Part shown: in pieces, positions 1 through 7,853 of the stretch | Position numbering within the stretch: position 1 is the stretch's first letter | Layout: every line of letters begins with the position of its first letter | DNA from: Sinorhizobium sp. 6-70 | Lineage (GTDB): Bacteria; Pseudomonadota; Alphaproteobacteria; Rhizobiales; Rhizobiaceae | Direction of reading: 5' to 3' | DNA length: 64,000 nucleotides | Assembly: GCF_030124375.1 (NCBI RefSeq) | Contig: NZ_JASKLS010000020.1 | Location: 57,524 to 121,523, forward strand | Notes under the pieces: model-generated | Told to the model about the DNA's origin: nothing | The model's database searches: none | The model's input: the letters and a program-made list of their open reading frames with translations, nothing else | Made by a program: the position numbers and the translations under genes

Positions 1-139
1 CCAGGGCACTCGCCACGATCAAACAGAGCAACATGGCTCCGGCGACGAAGAGCTTATTGTCAGCCGCAAATACGATCGTTCGCAGCCGCCAACTTACCCG
101 ACCGGACGACCGGTCATGTTCCAAAAGAGTTCCGCTCAT
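1..139 (-). CDS. ABC transporter permease, DppC/OppC type (N-terminal part only)
   Basis: The gene runs off the left edge; only the first 46 residues are present. They consist of a polar leader (MSGTLLEHDRSSGRVSWRLR) followed by the beginning of a hydrophobic membrane segment, as in DppC/OppC-type inner-membrane permeases of peptide importers. Its ATG overlaps the stop codon of the upstream DppB-like permease gene by four bases (ATGA), the normal arrangement of the permease pair in family-5 peptide/opine importers. The assignment rests mainly on this position; the visible sequence alone is too short to identify the family. Confidence 0.75.
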   Translation of the reverse strand, partial: MSGTLLEHDRSSGRVSWRLRTIVFAADNKLFVAGAMLLCLIVASAL

Positions 140-1164
140 GATGTCCGAAGCCTCGGGTCAACTACCGCGTAGAGAAGGTCGACGACCAGATTTATGGTGA
201 GATACAGGCCAGCCAGAAACAGCGTCGTTCCGATAGCCGCGGGGAAGTCGTTCTCGATCAAGGAGAAAACCAGGAAGCCACCCAATCCAGGCCAGTCGAA
301 GATGAATTCGACGACGATCGCCCCACTCAGCAGATTGCCGTAGGTCAATCCGATCACGGTCAATATGGGGATAAGCGTGGCCTTCAGCGCGTGACGATAG
401 TAAATCGATGACCGAGGTAGCCCATAGGCAAAGGCGGTTCTTATGTATCCTTCCTTCAGCACCTCGACCATCATGTTCCTGGTAATTCTGACGACAGTCG
501 CCAGGAGCAATATCGTCAAGGTCGCGAGCGGCAGAGCAAGATGGGCAAGCGCGCTCATAAACCCCGCCCAGTTGCCTGTCAGCAGAGCGTCGAGGAGATA
601 GAAGCGCGTTATCGGCTCGATTGGCGCATCGATTGCTACGACAGGGTCGATCCGCCCCTGGAGGGGCAGCCATTTCAGAACGCCGAAAAACACAAGCTGA
701 AGCACGATTGCGAGCATGAACGAGGGGATTGCCACGCCCGCGACGGCAACCGCTCTTGCAACATTGTCTATGGCGGAGTTCTGCCGCACCGCTGAAAGTA
801 CGCCCAACGGTATTCCGAGGAGCATCACGAGAAGGATCGCAAGGGTGGTCAATTCGAGAGTTGCGCCAACCCTATTGGCGATCTCTGTTATTACCGGCTG
901 CCCCGTGCGAAGACTGTTGCCGAAATCACCGCGGGCGATCTGGGCAACGTAGTCAACGTATTGAACAAGAAGGGGCTTATTCAAGCCCAACTCTTCCTCG
1001 GCCTTGGCGAGTTGCGCCGCGGTCGGGTGTCCGCCAAGCATCAACTCGGCTGGAGAGCCGGGAAGAACCCGGCTCAAAATGAACATGATGGTCACCACAC
1101 CGAGGATGATGATCGCCATCAGCATGAGGCGCTGAACCACGGTCTTCACCAGACTATACTCCAC
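136..1164 (-). CDS. ABC transporter permease, DppB/OppB type
   Basis: This 342-residue inner-membrane permease has the standard DppB layout. It has an N-terminal membrane segment (about residues 12-32), a periplasmic stretch containing GSPAELMLGG and the GDFGNSLRTGQPV block typical of this family, then five further membrane segments. The cytoplasmic EAA-type loop that contacts the ATPase is in the region around VEVLKEGYIRTAFAYGLP. It lies 27 bp downstream of the binding-protein gene and overlaps the DppC-like gene by four bases, so the three are one operon. Substrate is not evident: family members carry di- and oligopeptides, opines or nickel complexes. Family assignment is firm. Confidence 0.93.
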   Translation of the reverse strand: MEYSLVKTVVQRLMLMAIIILGVVTIMFILSRVLPGSPAELMLGGHPTAAQLAKAEEELGLNKPLLVQYVDYVAQIARGDFGNSLRTGQPVITEIANRVGATLELTTLAILLVMLLGIPLGVLSAVRQNSAIDNVARAVAVAGVAIPSFMLAIVLQLVFFGVLKWLPLQGRIDPVVAIDAPIEPITRFYLLDALLTGNWAGFMSALAHLALPLATLTILLLATVVRITRNMMVEVLKEGYIRTAFAYGLPRSSIYYRHALKATLIPILTVIGLTYGNLLSGAIVVEFIFDWPGLGGFLVFSLIENDFPAAIGTTLFLAGLYLTINLVVDLLYAVVDPRLRTS

Positions 1165-1191
1165 TTAAAAGTTGTGGCCTCTGATGCGCAG

Positions 1192-2730
1192 CTATTGCTT
1201 CAGCGACAGATCATAGACGAACAGCGTTTCGTATGCTGGATTGAGGCTGCTCTCCATTCCCTGGATGTTGGAGGAATAGGCATAGGCGCGCTCACCATCC
1301 GCGGCGAAGATCGCTGGAGCGTCTTTCATAAGAAGATCTTGAGCCTTGACGTAGTCCTGTGCCGAAGCCTTCAGATCGACTCCCTCTGCGGCCATAGCCT
1401 CGTCGACGAGAGAGTCGAACGTAGCGTTTGCGTAATAGGAGTAGTTGAAAGACACGTTCTTCTGCGTCCGGTAGCAGGAGTAGAGCCAGTCGGACGGCGT
1501 CGCATAAGCCGGCCACCACAGATTGTGGGTCATGTTGAACGAAGTTTCGAGCTTTCTAAGCTTCTCGTTGAGGGTGCCTTGCGATTGAAAGGGCACGAGC
1601 TCGACTTCCACGCCCACTTCGGCTGCAGCTTGCTGGAACAGTTCCATTGCATCTGCATATTCCTGCCGGCCAGTCTGATAGGCGGCCGTGATCTTCCAAT
1701 CCTTCTTTGGAACGCCGGATTCTTCCAGAAGTCTAAGAGCTTCAGCTGGGTCGTACGTTGGCATTTCGTACGTGCCATGTCCCCACATCGTAACGGGCAA
1801 CGGGCCAACGGGACGGCTCGCGCGACCGTTCCAGACGTTCTCGATGATGATATCGGAGTTCCACAGGCGCGTGAGCGCCTGGCGGAACTTCAAGTTATCG
1901 GTCGGGTATTTCTGGGTATTGAGCGGGAAGAAGAAATTGCGCCAACTGGTGCCTGCTGCGATGGCAACGTTTTCCGATTCCTCGAGCGATGTCATCTGGC
2001 TCGTCGAAACGACGGTGACGACGTTTTCCTGCGACTTCACCATCTGGACACGCGTCGACGGTTCGAAGACGGTCGTCTGGATGACGCGATCAATCTGACC
2101 GGGTTTCCAGCCGCCCCAATAATCGTCGAACTTTTCCAGCACCGCCAATTTGCCAGGGTCGAACTTCGACAGCTTGTAGGGGCCGGTACCAATCGCGTTT
2201 CCGGCTTGCATCCAATCATGGCCTTTGTCGATGGCGGCTGGCGCAATGATGTACGACCCGTACTGTGCACTCGCCACGAGGTCGAAGGCGATCGGTGCGG
2301 AGAACTGAAACACGGCCGTCAACTCGTCGGGTGTTTCAACGTCCGTGAGGTTGGACCAGAGAAAGGCTGCGCCTTTCCCGAGATCTCGGGTGTAAAGCAT
2401 CGACTTCTTGACTGCGGCGGAATCGAACGAAGAGCCATCCTGGAACTTCACGCCGCTCCGCAGTTTGACGGTCCAGGTTTTCCCACCGTTCGCCTTCTCC
2501 CAGGCAACAGCGAGGCGCGGCTGTACCTTTCCGTCCTTATAGAAAGTCAACGTCTCGTAGACGTTCCCAAGCATCAACGTCTCCAGGTCATATCCGGAGG
2601 CGGGATCGATGTCTTTGTACACGTCCGCGTTGGCCCAGGTCAGCGTGTTCGCCGCCATGGCTTGTTGCGTCATCAGCATAGCCGCGCCCGCAAGCGCAGC
2701 AGTGAAAATTGGTCTCGCGTAGTTTCGCAT
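1192..2730 (-). CDS. Peptide-type ABC transporter substrate-binding protein (SBP family 5)
   Basis: The 512-residue periplasmic binding protein starts at the ATG of MRNYARPIFTAALAGAAM, which begins a typical Sec signal peptide ending near QQAMAANTL. A longer frame continues upstream but contains no plausible start. Family-5 features are the N-terminal LTWANADVYKDIDPASGYD strand, the KDGKVQPRLAVAWEKANGGK block and the TWTVKLRSGVKFQDGSSFD motif. It is the first gene of a minus-strand operon with the DppB- and DppC-like permeases; the ATPase genes should lie beyond the left edge. The ligand cannot be predicted. Confidence 0.93.
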   Translation of the reverse strand: MRNYARPIFTAALAGAAMLMTQQAMAANTLTWANADVYKDIDPASGYDLETLMLGNVYETLTFYKDGKVQPRLAVAWEKANGGKTWTVKLRSGVKFQDGSSFDSAAVKKSMLYTRDLGKGAAFLWSNLTDVETPDELTAVFQFSAPIAFDLVASAQYGSYIIAPAAIDKGHDWMQAGNAIGTGPYKLSKFDPGKLAVLEKFDDYWGGWKPGQIDRVIQTTVFEPSTRVQMVKSQENVVTVVSTSQMTSLEESENVAIAAGTSWRNFFFPLNTQKYPTDNLKFRQALTRLWNSDIIIENVWNGRASRPVGPLPVTMWGHGTYEMPTYDPAEALRLLEESGVPKKDWKITAAYQTGRQEYADAMELFQQAAAEVGVEVELVPFQSQGTLNEKLRKLETSFNMTHNLWWPAYATPSDWLYSCYRTQKNVSFNYSYYANATFDSLVDEAMAAEGVDLKASAQDYVKAQDLLMKDAPAIFAADGERAYAYSSNIQGMESSLNPAYETLFVYDLSLKQ

Positions 2731-3423
2731 GTCGTTCCCCTGTTCGGTCCACGTTGTAATTATCCAAAACCAGAACAATGTTTCATTAATAGAGTGTGCC
2801 GGCAGAGTCAATGGGCATCTCCAGGCGTGCGGTCGGTCCGCTGCCTTGTCCCGATCTGACCCTGAAATCTCCCGCGAGCTAGGAGGCCGGATCGACCTTA
2901 GCCGCCGGCAAGTTGAAGGCTCGGGCCATTGAGTGAGGTCAACAATCGGTGGCAGTGATGCTGCACACACCAACCCTTGATGCTGCCAGCCGATAAGCCG
3001 TGCCACTTGTGGGGCATTCGACACAGCATTCGGGGAGATAGTGATCTTTTGCGAAGCCTGAGGCATCATTACGATTGTGCCGCTCGATGCCTTTGAGCGC
3101 CGGGTTGAGTATGCTGACGATTGGCCGATCACATGCACCCGGCTCAGTCATGTTCGGCGATGGCGTCGATCGGGTCCGCAATCGCTCTTTCCGCCATTCG
3201 ACCGATTTCCATCGGTGATGATGTGGAACGGCTTCTTTCTCCGGGGCATTGTCGCAGACGCCCGTGAGAAGGTTGCCGGCCGCCAACGCCCTAGCCAGAA
3301 ACGTTCCTCAGGCCTGCTGCAAAAAAGGCGTAGAGGCGGCTCGAAAAGTGCGAAAAATTAAATTCAGTGATGGGGACAATTCCTCGCTTCGCTTGGCAGG
3401 CAGGGCCCCGTTGACTCGGGAGT
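2731..3423. other. Gene-free stretch between divergent operons
   Basis: About 690 bp separate the peptide-importer operon (minus) from the NifA-type promoter of the ATP-grasp gene (plus). Apart from a short fragment of an ectC-like gene near 3053-3123, no coding sequence was recognised. The promoter of the peptide-importer operon should lie near 2740-2850 but no convincing -35/-10 pair was picked out. Confidence 0.5.
3053..3123 (-). pseudogene. 3' fragment of an ectC-like gene
   Basis: Read on the minus strand, this stretch gives IVSILNPALKGIERHNRND followed by ASGFA. It matches the C-terminus of the intact ectoine synthase at 6438-6824 (LVSVFNPPLKGTERHNLDD, then TSGSAY), and the DNA is similar too. 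Only about 23 codons are recognisable; the reading frame runs on into unrelated sequence and no ectC N-terminus was found upstream. It is therefore a truncated second copy, in the opposite orientation to the intact gene. Its divergence from the intact copy argues against a very recent duplication. Confidence 0.6.
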
Positions 3424-3439
3424 TGTCGAGTTCGCGACA
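3424..3439 (+). promoter_or_regulatory. NifA upstream activator sequence (TGT-N10-ACA)
   Basis: The sequence TGTCGAGTTCGCGACA fits the NifA binding consensus TGT-N10-ACA exactly and is itself almost palindromic. It lies about 100 bp upstream of a -24/-12 promoter, the usual distance for activation by a looped NifA complex. The motif is short and will occur by chance; the pairing with the promoter is what makes it credible. Confidence 0.7.
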
Positions 3440-3523
3440 CAACATTGTTTCCCGTCGTCCTGGCACACTCGCATCTATGCCATTGATTAGAAGCAGAACA
3501 GCTCTTCGGGCAGTTGATCCAAA

Positions 3524-3540
3524 TTGGCACAAAATTTGAC
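3524..3540 (+). promoter_or_regulatory. Sigma-54 (RpoN) -24/-12 promoter
   Basis: TTGGCACAAAATTTGAC matches the consensus TTGGCACGNNNNTTGCW at the whole -24 element and at the TTG of the -12 element, with A instead of C in the -12 GC. Spacing between the two elements is correct. It would start transcription near 3550, about 120 bp ahead of the ATP-grasp gene. With the NifA site upstream this predicts expression in nitrogen-fixing, low-oxygen conditions. Confidence 0.65.
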
Positions 3541-3673
3541 TCTCCTGTTGCGAGGCAGCGAACAGCCGGCAAGTTTCCACGTCGTAAAATTTCTCGCATC
3601 GACTGAGTCTGGCAGGACTGGTGCAGACGGCTTCTGTTCGGCTGCCACAGGGCCAATTTGGAGTTAACCGTTG

Positions 3674-4966
3674 ATGGTAAGGAAAGCAGCACTCATCTTG
3701 GTTGAAGGAAATAGAACGGGGACTAGTGAGCTCTACGTCCGAGCGGCCCAGCGCCTTGGCCTTCATCCAATCACACTGTCGGCTGATCCGGCTCAGTACG
3801 GCTATCTTGCGGCAGAAGGAATTGAGGCAATCCGTGTGGACACCAACAACCTAGACGAGCTAATCGGCGAGTGTTCCAGGTTAAGCGCAACCTATGACAT
3901 TGCTGGTATTACGTGCGCTAGGGAAAAATTCTATGCGACAGTTGGCAAGCTCTGCCGGTATTTCGATCTACCGGGACCGAACCCCGCATCCATTGAACAG
4001 TGCTGCGACAAATTTGCTCAACGTCAGCTCCTCGCAAACGCTCGAGTTCCAGTACCTGCTTATCGCGTGGCAGAGAATGCGGCGGACGTAGAACGCTTTG
4101 CTGCTGAAATTGGGCTGCCGGTTATTCTCAAGCCAACGGCAGGTAGCGGCAGCATCGGTGTTCGATTGTGCCGCAACGTCAACGAGTTAGCCGAACATAC
4201 CAAATATCTGTTAGAGGGGAGGGACATATGGCGAACGTCGCCGCGGGTATTGGTCGAAGAATTTGCACAAGGGCCTTATTATAGCGTTGACATAATGGGA
4301 AATGAAATCGTGGGGGTTGCCGCTGCCGACTTCGGGCCTCCACCACATTTCATCTTTCATGAGTTCACCCTGCCGGCTCGACTGACCGAAAACGAGCACG
4401 CGCATATCGCCGATGTTTCGAGGAACTGCTTGCGAGCTCTGGGCCTTGGCTGGGGACCAACTAATATTGAACTCCGTTGGACGAAGATTGGCCCAGTAGT
4501 CATTGAAGTCAATCCGCGTCTTGCCGGCACGCCGGACCCCCAACTCGTTCAGGCTGCCTATGGTATCGATCTCATCACCGAGCACATCAAGCTTGTCATC
4601 GGTCAAGAATGCAATTTGCGCAGAAGACATTCCCAGACTGCAGCGGCCCGGTTCCTCGTTCCTGATCGCGATGGCACCCTCGATTGGATCGAAGGTGGCC
4701 TTCAGGCGGAGGCCGTACCGGGTGTCACAGAGGTCAAACTGTATGTTGAACCCAAGACGCCGATCGTCGCCAAAGGCGATGATCGAGATTGGATCGGACA
4801 TGTCATTGCGGGTTCAGCCAATTTTGAGCGGACCGAGGCGACACTTCAGCGTGCCGTCGACTTAATCAGCTGGTCGATAACACCAAATCCGCCCGCTGGC
4901 GAAAAGAACCATTCTTCGGTTCCTCACCTCCCTGCATCTTTTGACGTAGCAGTTGGTAAGATGTGA
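3674..4966 (+). CDS. ATP-grasp family carboxylate-amine ligase
   Basis: The 430-residue soluble protein has the ATP-grasp fold. It has an N-terminal Rossmann-like domain (AALILVEGNRTGTSELYVRA), the nucleotide-binding loop ILKPTAGSGSIGV (about residue 155), a VLVEEFAQGPYYSVDIM strand and the magnesium-binding EVNPRLAGTPDPQL near residue 280. Such enzymes make an acyl-phosphate from ATP and join a carboxylate to an amine, as in peptide, carnosine or bacilysin-type ligases; the substrates here are unknown. ATG at 3674 is preferred over an in-frame TTG one codon earlier. The NifA site and sigma-54 promoter upstream suggest a symbiotic, nitrogen-fixation-linked role. Nothing obvious is co-transcribed with it. 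Confidence 0.9.
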   Translation: MVRKAALILVEGNRTGTSELYVRAAQRLGLHPITLSADPAQYGYLAAEGIEAIRVDTNNLDELIGECSRLSATYDIAGITCAREKFYATVGKLCRYFDLPGPNPASIEQCCDKFAQRQLLANARVPVPAYRVAENAADVERFAAEIGLPVILKPTAGSGSIGVRLCRNVNELAEHTKYLLEGRDIWRTSPRVLVEEFAQGPYYSVDIMGNEIVGVAAADFGPPPHFIFHEFTLPARLTENEHAHIADVSRNCLRALGLGWGPTNIELRWTKIGPVVIEVNPRLAGTPDPQLVQAAYGIDLITEHIKLVIGQECNLRRRHSQTAAARFLVPDRDGTLDWIEGGLQAEAVPGVTEVKLYVEPKTPIVAKGDDRDWIGHVIAGSANFERTEATLQRAVDLISWSITPNPPAGEKNHSSVPHLPASFDVAVGKM

Positions 4967-5417
4967 TGGTCTCCAAACATTGGTTTAATTGAGTGCGAGA
5001 GAGACACATCCCATCCGGACACGAGCCTTCACTATAGATTTGGCAGTCTGCGATGCTCGCCTTCTGAGGCGTCGAAGACGGCACCATTGGTGGCGTGTAG
5101 GGCATCTGTAGGCCGCCATTCGGGCGGTCGCACAGCAGCGCTACATGGCCAAGAGAGGATAATGCCTCCAATCACGATGGGTGACACCAGGTATGGCTCC
5201 CTTGTTGGACTAAACCTTCGCACGAACATATTTTCTGGTGATCCAAACAGCCAGGATGCTTGGTCTCGCCCGTCACGGTGTCGTCTTCGAACGGTACGAG
5301 GGAATGGCCACAGGACATCTTCTAGGGGGCATCCCGAAGTCGGTTCATCATCGCAGTCAAGATCGGTCATAGCCGTGAGCGTCTGCTCGACGGACATCCG
5401 ACACCTTCTGTCCGCAT
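4967..5417. other. Gene-free stretch downstream of the ATP-grasp gene
   Basis: About 450 bp with no recognised gene or repeat. Open frames on both strands here show no family resemblance and lack convincing ribosome-binding sites. Confidence 0.4.
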
Positions 5418-5433
5418 TGTCGGGTCTGTAACA
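5418..5433 (+). promoter_or_regulatory. NifA upstream activator sequence (TGT-N10-ACA)
   Basis: TGTCGGGTCTGTAACA has the exact TGT-N10-ACA pattern and lies about 107 bp upstream of a -24/-12 promoter. This is the second such pair within 2.1 kb, with almost the same geometry as that at 3424-3540, which makes chance occurrence unlikely. Confidence 0.72.
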
Positions 5434-5524
5434 TAAGCCCGTTTAGCCGATCTCGTACTCCACCCCTCGGTTTAAGTAGCTGAAAAGTAAGCAAAACAGG
5501 ACATTTTTGGCGCGACCGGTGCAT

Positions 5525-5541
5525 TTGGCACAAGTTTTGTC
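5525..5541 (+). promoter_or_regulatory. Sigma-54 (RpoN) -24/-12 promoter
   Basis: TTGGCACAAGTTTTGTC has an intact -24 TTGGCAC and correctly spaced TTG of the -12 element, with T replacing the C of the -12 GC. The predicted start is near 5552, about 170 bp upstream of the DUF269 gene. Both sigma-54 sites in this region deviate from consensus at the same -12 base. Confidence 0.68.
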
Positions 5542-5596
5542 TTCATCAATCGCAAGAGCATAACGCTACCGACGTCGGGAGCCGCCGACCGACATT

Positions 5597-5728
5597 ATGC
5601 AACAAACGAAGGAAGGCAATGTGTCACATCTACGTCCACCACCTGCCCAGCAGAAGATCACAGCAGTAGGGATCGATCGGAGAGAGGGCGGGGCCGGCGG
5701 GGTTGCCCTCGGATATAGGTCCGAATGA
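5597..5728 (+). CDS. Possible 43-aa leader ORF overlapping the DUF269 gene
   Basis: A small frame starting MQQTKEGNVSHLRPPPAQQK lies between the sigma-54 promoter and the DUF269 gene, and its stop overlaps the next ATG by four bases (ATGA). That overlap is the only argument that it is translated. No Shine-Dalgarno sequence is evident and no family is recognised. In nif clusters the DUF269 gene usually follows nifX, but this frame does not resemble NifX. Confidence 0.25.
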   Translation: MQQTKEGNVSHLRPPPAQQKITAVGIDRREGGAGGVALGYRSE

Positions 5729-6216
5729 TGAGAACGTTTTGGGCTAGAGCGATTAGCTCTTCTGAAACCGAGGACGAGAAGGCCCTTGCCAGTCCTTTCC
5801 TCAAATTTCTCACGCGGCTGATCCGTATTGAAGATATCAACAGATCATGGGAAGGCAAATCGGACGCTGAAGTGCTGGCGCACTTCATCCTCAGTAAGAA
5901 GCAGCGCAGTGCGATCTCCATTATCGGCAGTCCCGATCCGTTCGTGTTATGGAGGCTCGAAGTCTTTTACGCCGCCGTAGGACTCATGATCGAGGAGCGT
6001 TCCGGACTAACAACATCCCCGATGATGAAGATTAGCCATGAAGGCTCCGGGCGCGTGCTTCTGACGGCTGGGCGGCTGGTCCTTCTGTCGAAAATCTTAT
6101 GCGAGGTCCATCGGTTCGGCTACGAGACACTTACGCAACTCGCTGAAGCCGGTACAAAACTGGTGGACGAGGCGATGGCGGCCATTGAAGCTTATCCGGA
6201 CGCGGCGCGGGCCTGA
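5725..6216 (+). CDS. NifX-associated nitrogen fixation protein (DUF269)
   Basis: The 163-residue soluble protein matches the DUF269 family, usually encoded beside nifX in nif clusters. Family signatures are FLKFLTRLIRIEDINRSWEG (residues about 27-46), a KSDAEVLAHFILSKKQRSAI block, DPFVLWRLEVFYAAVGLMIE, TSPMMKISHEGSGRVLLTAG and the C-terminal VHRFGYETLTQLAEAGTKL. Length fits the family. The biochemical role is unproven; a link with FeMo-cofactor assembly is inferred from neighbourhood in diazotrophs. Here it stands apart from nifENX, behind its own NifA/sigma-54 promoter, so it is either a relocated functional copy or a second copy. ectC follows 221 bp downstream on the same strand and may be co-transcribed. 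Confidence 0.88.
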   Translation: MMRTFWARAISSSETEDEKALASPFLKFLTRLIRIEDINRSWEGKSDAEVLAHFILSKKQRSAISIIGSPDPFVLWRLEVFYAAVGLMIEERSGLTTSPMMKISHEGSGRVLLTAGRLVLLSKILCEVHRFGYETLTQLAEAGTKLVDEAMAAIEAYPDAARA

Positions 6217-6437
6217 AAGTTTCCCAGAAAGGAGATCATCAGTCCCGAGGAGCGGCAGAACACAGTTGTTGAGCTGTGGTCGCTCTTCGCAAGCACTTGA
6301 TAGCTTTGCGCAAGCTTGCCGGCAAGCCTACGGCTGAGTGGCCATCAGGGAGCGGTTGCGGAAATGGAAACAAATGGGAGGGAAGAGCTGCACTGGGACT
6401 ACGGTAACTGTGAAATTTTCTGACATGAGGGAACACG

Positions 6438-6824
6438 ATGTTTGTGCGCAGCCTGAAAGATGTTGAAGCAACCGATCACTTCGTCGAATGGGGCAGCGGT
6501 ACCAGCCATCGTCTGCTGACGGAAAGAGATGGAATGGGCTTCACCGTCTGCCACACGGTGGTGCGGGCCAACACCGTTTCGGTGCTGCAATACCGCAACC
6601 ATCTCGAGGCTTGCTATTGCATCGCAGGAGAGGGCGAGGTTGAAGACATGGACGGCAACGTCTTCCCGATCCGCAAGGGCGACATCTATGTGCTCGACAA
6701 ACATGACAAGCACTACCTGCGTGGCGGCCGCGAGCAGGACCTGATCCTCGTCAGCGTCTTTAACCCGCCACTCAAGGGCACCGAGCGCCACAACCTTGAT
6801 GATACGTCCGGCTCTGCTTATTGA
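6438..6824 (+). CDS. ectC: Ectoine synthase EctC (solitary gene)
   Basis: The 128-residue cupin is a full-length ectoine synthase, which cyclises N-gamma-acetyl-diaminobutyrate to the compatible solute ectoine. The iron ligands known for EctC (Glu57, Tyr84, His92) are present at exactly these positions, in NHLEACYCIAG, GDIYVLD and KHDKHYLRGG, and the conserved FNPPLKGTERH C-terminus is complete. A GAGG ribosome-binding site lies 7 bp before the ATG. No ectA or ectB is nearby, so it is one of the orphan ectC genes known in several bacteria. Such enzymes may act on an imported precursor or run in reverse. Its position behind the DUF269 gene suggests read-through from the NifA-type promoter (inference). 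A fragment of a second copy lies at 3053-3123. Confidence 0.9.
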   Translation: MFVRSLKDVEATDHFVEWGSGTSHRLLTERDGMGFTVCHTVVRANTVSVLQYRNHLEACYCIAGEGEVEDMDGNVFPIRKGDIYVLDKHDKHYLRGGREQDLILVSVFNPPLKGTERHNLDDTSGSAY

Positions 6825-7049
6825 GCAAAGCGGCCATAACTTGGAATTTTCTCGTTTGCGCGGGACGCAACACCATTAAGTTTCAATCCGATGCGATGAG
6901 ATAGTGACAATGGTATGCTCTTTTATGCCATGGCTCAGCCCCTGAAAGTCGTTGCCGCGCTTTCAGCGCACACCGCTCTCCCGAAAGACACCTCCGACAC
7001 AAATAAGCTCGAACGCTTGGTGCATGGAATTGCTCCTGGGAAATTCGTC

Positions 7050-7853
7050 ATGGCAAACATATCGTCGATAGACCGCACCCTCGACATTATCGAGTTGCTG
7101 GCCGACTATCCCGAAGGTCTGGCGATCAGTGATATCGCGCGGCGGCTAACAATTCCGAAAAGCATTGTTCATCGAGTCCTTTCGATACTCGTCGCTCGCG
7201 ACTTCGCAACACAAGACAGCACCACTCAGCATTATCGCTTGGCGATTCGAGCGGCTGCATTGGGGCTTCGCTTTTTCGGCAACATCGGCCTCAGCGAGGT
7301 GTGTCAGCCGATTATCACTCGATTAGCTCAAGTGACAGGAGAGTTTGTTCGCGTCTGTGCGGCAGAAAACAGTGAATTGGTCTGGGTCGCAAGCGCTCAG
7401 GGGAGCTTGGATGGCCTCCGCTACGATCCCGCGACCGAGGTGGGACCGGTGCTTCACGCCACGGCCACTGGTCGTGCTTGGTTATCTACGCTCGATGATG
7501 ATGCTGCCCTCGCACAGGTACGCCGACGCGGTTTCATTCTCCCGCGCCGTTACGCTCGCTCCTCCATTACTGATGAACAGCAGTTGTTCGATGAACTCAG
7601 GCGCATTCGCATGCGCGGTTACGCGATCTCGTCTGATGAAAGCGCCATCGGTATTGCTGCAATAGCAGCGCCTATTTCCGATCGGGAGAACGACGCTGCT
7701 GTGGGCTGTGTTAGTGTCGCTGGCCCCTCCGTACATATGCCGTCATCGCACATGGGCGCGATCGCGCCGGATTTGCTTGCTGCCGCCAAGGAGCTAAGCG
7801 AGATCTGGCCTATTCCGCGCCTGAAAACTTTGTCGACAGCTCCAAAGGATTAA
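7050..7853 (+). CDS. IclR family transcriptional regulator
   Basis: The protein has an N-terminal winged helix-turn-helix (SSIDRTLDIIELLADYPEGL then AISDIARRLTIPKSIVHRVL) and the C-terminal IclR effector domain, including GPVLHATATGRAWLSTLDD and YAISSDESAIGIAAIAAPI. Such proteins usually control small catabolic operons in response to an organic acid or sugar derivative. The start chosen is ATG 7050 (MANISSIDR), where family similarity begins. An in-frame start at 6915 would add 45 residues without similarity. It follows ectC by about 225 bp in the same direction. Its target is unknown; ectC and the divergent-facing sugar operon are candidates. Confidence 0.9.
   Translation: MANISSIDRTLDIIELLADYPEGLAISDIARRLTIPKSIVHRVLSILVARDFATQDSTTQHYRLAIRAAALGLRFFGNIGLSEVCQPIITRLAQVTGEFVRVCAAENSELVWVASAQGSLDGLRYDPATEVGPVLHATATGRAWLSTLDDDAALAQVRRRGFILPRRYARSSITDEQQLFDELRRIRMRGYAISSDESAIGIAAIAAPISDRENDAAVGCVSVAGPSVHMPSSHMGAIAPDLLAAAKELSEIWPIPRLKTLSTAPKD

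Noticed and set aside
961..2859. A 632-codon plus-strand frame opposite the family-5 binding-protein gene
   Set aside because: It is antisense to a clear gene, has no family resemblance and shows the biased composition expected from the reverse frame of GC-rich coding DNA.
2990..3015. TGGCACGG on the minus strand as a further sigma-54 promoter
   Set aside because: The -12 element is absent at the required distance and no TGT-N10-ACA site accompanies it.
5032..5431. Overlapping frames of 114-121 codons on both strands between the ATP-grasp and DUF269 genes
   Set aside because: Neither resembles a family, neither has a ribosome-binding site, and a NifA site with its promoter occupies the end of the stretch.
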